Positions 58,105-64,000 of a DNA stretch of 64,000 nucleotides are shown here, one piece after another. Numbering within the stretch: position 1 is the stretch's first letter; each line of letters opens with the position of its first letter. The stretch is taken from NCBI GenBank assembly GCA_963995505.1, contig OZ023192.1, positions 12,135,001-12,199,000 of the forward strand, written 5' to 3'. The stretch is from Hypericum androsaemum. Its lineage: Eukaryota; Streptophyta; Magnoliopsida; Malpighiales; Hypericaceae. A program made the translations under genes and the position numbers. The notes beneath the pieces were generated by a model. The model was not told where the DNA came from, made no database searches, and was given only the letters and a program-made list of their open reading frames with translations.

Positions 58105-58600
58105 TTTTATCAACACGGCCCACTACTTCTAAGTCCAAAGCGGGACAGCCACCATTACCAAGCCCAAAGAGGGACGGTGCCCACTACCAAGACTAAAGCG
58201 GGAGGACGCCTACCGCCAAGTCTAAAGTGGGACGGCGCCCGCTACCAAGTCCAAAATGGGACGACGTCCACTACCAAGTCCAAGGCGGGATGGATGGCAT
58301 CCACTACCAAGTCCAAGGCACGACAGATGGCTTCCACTACCAAGTCCAAGGTGGGACGGACAGCGTCCACTACCAAATCTAAGGCGGGACGGCATCCACT
58401 ACCAAGTCTAATGCAGGATGGACGGCTTTCACTACCAAGCCCAAGGCAGGATGGACGACGTCCACTACCAAGTCCAAGGCAGGATGAATGGCGTCCAGTG
58501 CCAAGTACAAAGTGGGAGGACGCTTACCGCCAAGTCCAAAGTGGGATGGCATCCACTACCAAGCTTAAAGAGAGATGGCACCCACTCAGACATTCGCCTC
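58105..58600. repeat. Minisatellite array B (29-33-bp unit)
   Basis: About 16 copies around ccactaccaagtccaaggcg followed by ggacgg(acggcat). Copies of 33 bases keep one frame open, giving a 270-residue STTKSK-repeat open frame that I regard as an artefact. Confidence 0.92.
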
Positions 58601-59165
58601 AAGGGCTGAAGTACGAATCCGGACATTCACTTCAAGAGCCAAGGCATCCACCCGGACTTCAAACTTCAAGGGCTGAGGCGTCCACCCGGACGTCCCTCTT
58701 CAAGGGCCAAAGCATTGACCCAGGAAAGAAGGACAAAGTACCTGCCCGGACTCTAAAAGAAAAGTTCCTACTGGGACTTCACAGATGGGGCGCCCACTCG
58801 GACAACCCACTTCACGGGCCGAGGTGCCCAACCTGGACATATCACTTTGAGGGCAAAGACATCCAACTCGAACATCCCTTTGAGGGCGAAGGCATCTAAC
58901 CCGAACATCTCACTTCGAGGGTGAAGGTATCCAACTGGGACATATCAACTTTACGGGCTGAGGCATCCAACCCAGACATATTACTTTAAGGGAGAAGGCG
59001 TCCAAACCGGACATATCGAATTCATAGGCAGAGGCATCCAACCTGGACATATTACTTCACGGGTGGAGGCGTCCAACCCGAACACTCGAACATGGGACAA
59101 AGCGTCCACCCGAACACCCAGACTTGGTATAAGGCATCCACCCGGACCCCTAGCTCCCGCTTTCA
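58601..59165. repeat. Minisatellite array C (about 34-38-bp unit)
   Basis: About 15 imperfect copies around aaggcatccaacccggacat followed by atcacttcgaggg. Passes gradually out of array B. Confidence 0.88.
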
Positions 59166-59559
59166 AACGTTTGACCTTGTACTACATCTAATTTGGAAAA
59201 ACTATAGACTACAAAGTTTTAGGTCCTTGTCTTGACTATCTATATCTGAAAGAATCAGATCAATCCAATGCTCAAGTCAAAAGATATAACTGTTCTACCA
59301 GAGTCCTGAAGAACCCACCGAGAAAACTAACACCGAGACTTGACACTCTGTTTAGACCTACTTCTGATCCGAATTAGGCAATATTCCACAAAACAAAGTT
59401 GCAAATACATGTCTTGCCTTTCCATAGCCACAAGAATCTCCTTATTCTAACTAACGAGTCCAACGTAACGACCGATTTATCAAGGATGATGGTGCCACCC
59501 AAGGACAAGCCGAAATGAACCAAAGCCAATATGCCAAGATGGTCTACTATCACCGGTCA
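59166..59559. other. Spacer between minisatellite arrays
   Basis: Unique-looking sequence, nothing recognised. Confidence 0.5.
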
Positions 59560-59715
59560 CTTTGGGACCACACTGTCCTCTTGGATACCGATTGTATTCT
59601 TAGAGACCAAAGCATCCTCTTGAAGACCGACCGTCCTCTTGGTGACCAGACCGTCCTCTTGGTGACCATACCATCCTCTTTGAGACCGACCATCCTCTTG
59701 GAGACCGACCATCCT
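59560..59715. repeat. Minisatellite array D (about 18-19-bp unit)
   Basis: Six to eight copies around gaccgaccatcctcttgg. Confidence 0.88.
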
Positions 59716-59734
59716 CTTCGCACTCGGGACTTGT

Positions 59735-59880
59735 CAACACAACTACCCGAAGATCAATCCCGTCTTAATGCCCACCAAAGGTCAAGTCTATCTTGACATC
59801 AACCAAAGACCAGGTCTGTCCTAATGCCAAGAAAATACCAGATCTGTCATAATGCTAACCGAAGGCTGGGTCGTCCAAAA
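59735..59880. repeat. Minisatellite array E (about 30-33-bp unit)
   Basis: Four imperfect copies around aaccaaagaccaggtctgtc followed by ctaatgcc. Confidence 0.7.
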
Positions 59881-59968
59881 GACCGAAGATGGTTTTACCA
59901 CACATGAAAACTTGAGAGATGTATATGATGCCAGGGTTATTTTTGTACCTCAACACTAGTATATCTTT

Positions 59969-60067
59969 ATTTAGTGTTTATTAAATTTATCTACAAATGC
60001 AGACGGAGGTCGTGGTAGTATCATGTACAGGTTCGTGATAGTAGACGCACCCACTTCATTATTATTT
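59969..60067. repeat. Dispersed repeat, copy 2 (about 100 bp)
   Basis: Matches 24830-24930 with few mismatches; same orientation. Flanks unrelated. Confidence 0.8.
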
Positions 60068-60273
60068 TGGAAAAAGTACACTTAAATACCATGTAGTTTA
60101 ACACTTTCCAAGATAAGGCCATGTCATTTTTTTCGTCCAAAATCAGTCCCTGGGGTTTGTTTTCTCAGACGTTTCCCAGTCCCGGGCAGCCCTGGTAGAT
60201 GCCCGGCCATATGTCTGTCCACGTGAGTCTGCCAAAAGGATGTTGTTTATTATCTGACGTGGACATTTTTATT
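60068..60273. other. Possible Mutator-type arm interrupted by Copia-IV
   Basis: The phrasing (aagtacacttaaataccatgtagttt, atcagtccctggggtttgtttt) resembles the terminal arms of Mutator-type elements such as 39573-39720, but only one arm is visible because Copia-IV starts at 60274. Confidence 0.35.
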
Positions 60274-60926
60274 TGTTGGAATTGAATAAAGATTCAATGC
60301 AAAGGCCCATTCAATACAAAGGCCCAAAGTAGGAAGGCCCAAGATGGGAATGGGCAAGGGCATTACCACATCGAAAAATGCAACAAAGATTTCCAAGTTT
60401 ATAAGAAGATTCTCCTTGTTAGCTAGGAACTAAGTTGACTACCTAGAAAGGCAACTCAGATATGCTACGAAGATGGTGCCATCTGAGCACGCGCACGTGC
60501 GTATGCGTATGGCGCATTGTATGCAGGTCGCAATGGGCAATTTGTGGCACATTTGGCCGAAAGGACACAGCCTGCCTGCTGGCCAGAAGGACGCGTCTCC
60601 TCGGAGGTGCTTGCCTCCATCCCATCCGCAGCCTATAAATAGGCCTCTCCCCCTCATTTGCAAAGCACACCAGAAAATCATTGCATAAGAATTCATTAGC
60701 AATAGTCTCTTCTCTGTCTCTCAGAAAAATTCTGAGTATCCAAAGGTTCGCCGAGGCTTCGAGAGTCGTTGTGCTACGATCTTAAAGTGTGAAGTCGTTG
60801 TATCTTGGGAACGATTGCCATAGTCTGTAAACACTGAATATGGGGCAATCTCGTCTTACGGAGAAAGAGTCAAACTCTTGCCTCGACTTAGATCCTAATC
60901 AAGTACACCACCTCTGACAAATAACA
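60274..60926 (+). repeat. Copia-IV 5' LTR, 653 bp
   Basis: Starts TGTTGGAATTGAATAAAG and ends GACAAATAACA. TATA box TATAAATA at 60634-60641. It keeps part of the GC-rich U3 segment (near 60510-60560) that the Copia-II 5' LTR has lost. Confidence 0.9.
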
Positions 60927-60942
60927 TTCGTAAGACGAGATT
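60927..60942 (+). promoter_or_regulatory. Copia-IV putative primer site, complementary to its own LTR
   Basis: TTCGTAAGACGAGATT directly follows the LTR and pairs with AATCTCGTCTTACGGA (60847-60862): 14 Watson-Crick pairs, then a G-U and an A-U pair, with a 64-base loop. No tRNA-iMet site follows. Confidence 0.5.
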
Positions 60943-60955
60943 TGTGTACTTAAAG

Positions 60956-61770
60956 ATGACATCATCAAGCTCTGCTCAGGCACCAGTGCCAACGGTTGCA
61001 GGAACTGTCTACGCTGAAAGACCGGAAAAGTTCAATGGCACCGAGTTCAAGAGGTGGCAACAAAAGATGTTGTTCTACCTAACAACGTGAACTTGGTTCG
61101 GTTCTTGAAAGAAGAAGCACCGAAGATGGCGAAGAATGAGGCTGATCAACAGAAGATCAATTCTCTGGATGTATAGAACTATAGTGACTTCTTATGTCGC
61201 AACAACATCCTGAATAGATTAGACAATACCCTATACAATGTCTATGCGGTAACCATGACTGTAAAAGAATTGTGAGATTCCCTGGAAAAGAAGTACAAGA
61301 GGAAAGATGCCGGGTTGAAAAAATTCATCGTCAGAAGATTCCTCGACTTCAAGATGGTTGATTCCAAGAAGGTGATAGATCAAGTGCAAGAATTGTAATT
61401 AATTCTACATGAGATTCATACCGAAGGAATGCAACTAAGTGAGTCCTTCCAAGTGGCGGCAATGATCAAAAAGCTATCACCCTTGTGGAAGGATTTAAAA
61501 AACTACCTCAAGTATAAGAGGAAGAACATGGGTCTTGAAGACTTGATTGTGAGACTAAGGATTGAGGAAGACAACCGAAAGTCCAAAGTCAAGGCAAACA
61601 AGACCAACTCTGAAGCCACGATACACCCAGCTGAAGGAAGTACCGACAAGAAGAGAAAAAAGTCCATCAATAAGTAGGAGAAGCAAGAGCCAAAGCAGAA
61701 AAAGGTCAAGAAGATCAAGGACAACTGCTACAACTGCGATAAGCCCAGTCACATGGCAAAGGATTATCGT
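60956..61770 (+). pseudogene. Copia-IV gag, broken
   Basis: Starts MTSSSSAQAPVPTVAGT at 60956, reads to KMLFYLTT, then a one-base loss near 61083 shifts frame. Further stops at about 61176, 61275 and 61396. The part from 61429 ([16 protein letters not shown]) is open again, with a TAG at 61675-61677 and a knuckle [14 protein letters not shown] whose last Cys has become Tyr, near 61727-61770. Confidence 0.87.
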
Positions 61771-64000
61771 CTACCAAAGAAGGACAATCATGAGAAAGCT
61801 AATCTGGCTAAGGACCTATCTGAGTTATACCTATCTGTCATGGTGTTTGAAGCCAACTTGGTGGATAACCCAAGAGAACGGTTCATCGACACAGGGACAA
61901 CCCGCTATATCTACTCAGATAAGGAGATGTTCTTGACCTGTACCTCGATCACCGGACGAAAGTTATTTATGGGTAATTCTCCAACTTTCAAAGTAGTCAG
62001 ATTAGGGAAGGTGGTACTGAAGCTGACCTCAAGCAAGGAGCTGACCCTTAAGGATGTACTACATGTCCCAGACATTCGCAAGCATCTAGTATCTGGCTCC
62101 CTGTAAGCAAAGCCAGGTTGAAGCTAGTTTTTGAGACTGATATATTTGTATTCCAAAGCTAGTACATTTGTAGGAAAGGGTTACCTAGATAGGGGACTCT
62201 TCAAGATGAATGTAATAACTGTACAATGTGTCTTTGAGGGCCAGAATAAAGTTATGAATTCTTCTTACTTGGCTGATTGTTCTAACTTATGGCATGATAG
62301 ATTAGGACACGTAAATTTAAGCTCACTAAAAAAGTTGGTAAGTTTAAATTTATTACCTAAACTGGAGTTTAACCAAAATGATAAATGCGAAGTATGTGTC
62401 GAGGCAAAAATGGCCAAAGTACCGTTTCATTCAGTGGAAAGAAGTACAACACCTTTAGAGTTAATTCATACCGACGTCTGCGATATAAAACACGTGTAAA
62501 CTAGAGGTGGAAAAAATTATTTCATTATATTTATCGATGATTGCAAAGATACTGCTGCGTATTTCTCTTGAAAGGAAAGGACGAAGCCTTCGAAGCTTTC
62601 AAGAGTTATAAGAATGAGGTTGAAAATCAACTTAGCAGTAAAATTAAAATGATTTGAAGTGATATAGGGGGAAAATATGTAGCTCAGTTTGAGAAATTCT
62701 GCCAACAAAATGGCATTATTCATCAGACGACTGTACCTTACTCACCTCAATCAAATAGCGTAGCTGAACGTAAGAATCAAACTCTCAAGGAGATGATGAA
62801 TGCTATGTTGATTAGCTCAGACTTACTCCAGAACATGTGGAGAAAAGCCGTGCTCTCAGCTAATCGCATTCTAAATAAATTGCCACACAAGAAAATGGAC
62901 AAAACCCTATATGAACTATGGAATGGGAGAAACCCTTCCTACAGTTATCTTAAAGTGTGGGGATGCCTAGCTAAGGTAAAAATACCTCCACCTAAAAGGG
63001 TGAGAATAGGACCCAAGACCGTTGACTGCATCTTTATCGGATATGCCTACAATAGTAGCGCATACCGATTTCTAGTGCACAAGTCTGAAAATCCTGATAT
63101 CAACGAGAAAATGGTTATGGAATCAAGGGATGCAACATTCTTTGAGAATATCTTTCCAAACAAGGAGAATAGGATCCAAGACCGTTGGCTGCATCTTTAT
63201 CGGATATGCCTACAATAGTAGCGCATACCGATTTCTAGTGCACAAGTCTGAAAACCCTGATATCAATGAGGGAACGATCATGGAATCAAGAAATGCAACA
63301 TTCTTTAAGAATATCTTTCCAAACAAGAAGAGGAAAGACCCAAGCTCTAATAAAAGAGCTCACGAAGCTATTCAAGGTTCTCATAAAGTTATCAGGAACC
63401 TAGACGCAACAAAAGGGACAGAACTGCTAAGTCGTTTGGTCCATATTTTCTGACATACGTATTAGAAAATGAGCCTAGGACAATTCAAGAGACATTATCT
63501 AGTCCAGATGCTCCTCTCTGGAAAGAAGCTATCAACAGTGAGATAGAGTCCATCATGCAAAACCGCACATGGGAGATCGTAGATCTCCCACTGGGTTATA
63601 AACTTTTATGTTGCAAGTGGATCCTTAAAAAGAAATACAAAACTGATGGATCAATCGACAAGTACAAAGCTCGATTGGTAGCTAAAAGATTCAAATAGAA
63701 GGAAGGATATGATTACTTTGACACGTATTCGCCGGTTACAAGAATCACATCTATTAGAGTACTCATAGCCGTTGCAGCGCTATATAACCTCGAGATACAT
63801 CAGATGGATGTAAAAATAGCTTTCCTAAATAGAGAACTAGAAGAGGAGATATATATGGAATAACCTGAAGGGTTTGTTGCCCCCGGACGGGAGCATAAAG
63901 TATGCCAACTGGTCAAGTTATTGTACGGGCTGAAACAGGAGCCGAAACAATGGCATGAGAAATTTGACAGAACAATGATATGAAATGGCTTTAAGATCAA
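61753..64000 (+). pseudogene. Copia-IV protease, integrase and reverse transcriptase remnant
   Basis: Protease region [17 protein letters not shown] (about 61882-61932), GAG-pre-integrase LWHDRLGHVNLSSLKKL, integrase fragments with IDDC and YSPQSNSVAERKN, then SAYRFLVHKSENPDIN and the RT start FDTYSPVTRITSIRVL and KLLYGLKQEPKQWHEK-like text near the right edge. Numerous stops and shifts. Here the codon that is a stop in Copia-II and -III after LYGLK is intact CAG. Confidence 0.87.
63002..63327 (+). repeat. 163-bp tandem duplication in Copia-IV pol
   Basis: 63002-63164 and 63165-63327 are nearly identical copies of the segment coding IFIGYAYNSSAYRFLVHKS and ending in the FPNK box. 163 is not a multiple of three, so the duplication changes the frame. 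Confidence 0.93.

Larger units (their letters stand above)
60274..64000 (+). mobile_element. Copia-IV: second member of the Copia-II family, runs off the right edge
   Basis: Plus-strand element with 5' LTR 60274-60926, putative primer site 60927-60942, gag from 60956, then protease, integrase and RT to the window end. LTR length, leader of about 30 bases, gag start and protein text all match Copia-II closely. It has many stops, frameshifts and a 163-bp tandem duplication, so it is inactive and older than Copia-II. Confidence 0.92.

Noticed and set aside
58087..58899. 270-aa open frame with repeated STTKSK units
   Set aside because: It follows minisatellites B and C; units of 33 bases keep one frame open by chance, and other units of 29-30 bases break the period. 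No start context, no known domain.
57985..59880. Possible CRISPR array
   Set aside because: Repeats are contiguous, imperfect and of varying length without unique spacers, and the genome is eukaryotic.
1..64000. tRNA or rRNA genes
   Set aside because: The only tRNA-like sequences are short primer binding sites complementary to initiator tRNA-Met at LTR borders; no cloverleaf-length sequence was found by eye.

Overview
The window is eudicot-type plant nuclear DNA: AT-rich, with intron-split genes using GT..AG junctions, and nested Ty1/copia, LINE, hAT and Mutator-type elements. I cannot name the species. Two intact genes and one very small intact gene sit among at least five LTR retrotransposons: a mitochondrial malate dehydrogenase (22137-24077, 7 exons, 347 aa), an IAH1-like GDSL esterase (32257-37857, 5 exons, 237 aa) and a TAXIMIN-like cysteine-rich peptide gene (30822-31178, 2 exons, 80 aa). 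All three are on the minus strand. A fourth gene, a secretory GDSL esterase/lipase (7572-17295), is a pseudogene broken by a copia insertion in exon 3, an 8-nt deletion in the same exon and loss of its last exon.

Layout. 1-6722: Copia-I on the minus strand, pol open to the window edge, gag internally deleted, ordinary initiator-Met primer site. 7572-17295: GDSL pseudogene carrying a Mutator-type element with a captured fragment (8115-8850) in an intron and Copia-II (9680-15769) in exon 3. 18600-21590: minisatellite, 25-G run, LINE fragments, and a 648-bp non-autonomous hAT element with a perfect 8-bp target duplication. 22137-24077: malate dehydrogenase. 26073-28880: a TRIM-like element split by a 2.5-kb gag-only copia element. 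29539-29929: foldback element. 30822-37857: TAXIMIN-like and esterase genes, with a Mutator-type MITE in the esterase's large intron. 41327-43447: non-coding LTR-type element. 44362-45509: a further long-TIR element. 46298-57512: Copia-III with a LINE (46445-50863) inside its left LTR. 57985-59880: five different minisatellites in series. 60274-64000: Copia-IV, same family as Copia-II, running off the right edge.

The most unusual observation is in the priming regions of Copia-II, -III and -IV. None has a recognisable initiator-Met primer binding site. Each instead has, directly after the 5' LTR, a 14-16 nt sequence complementary to a segment inside its own LTR: perfect in III and IV, one mismatch in II. 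Two other copia-type elements in the same window have the normal TGGTATCAGAGC site and serve as controls. This fits a self-primed or hairpin-primed reverse transcription start in two distinct LTR families. That mechanism is an inference. All coordinates and translations were read by eye without alignment tools.
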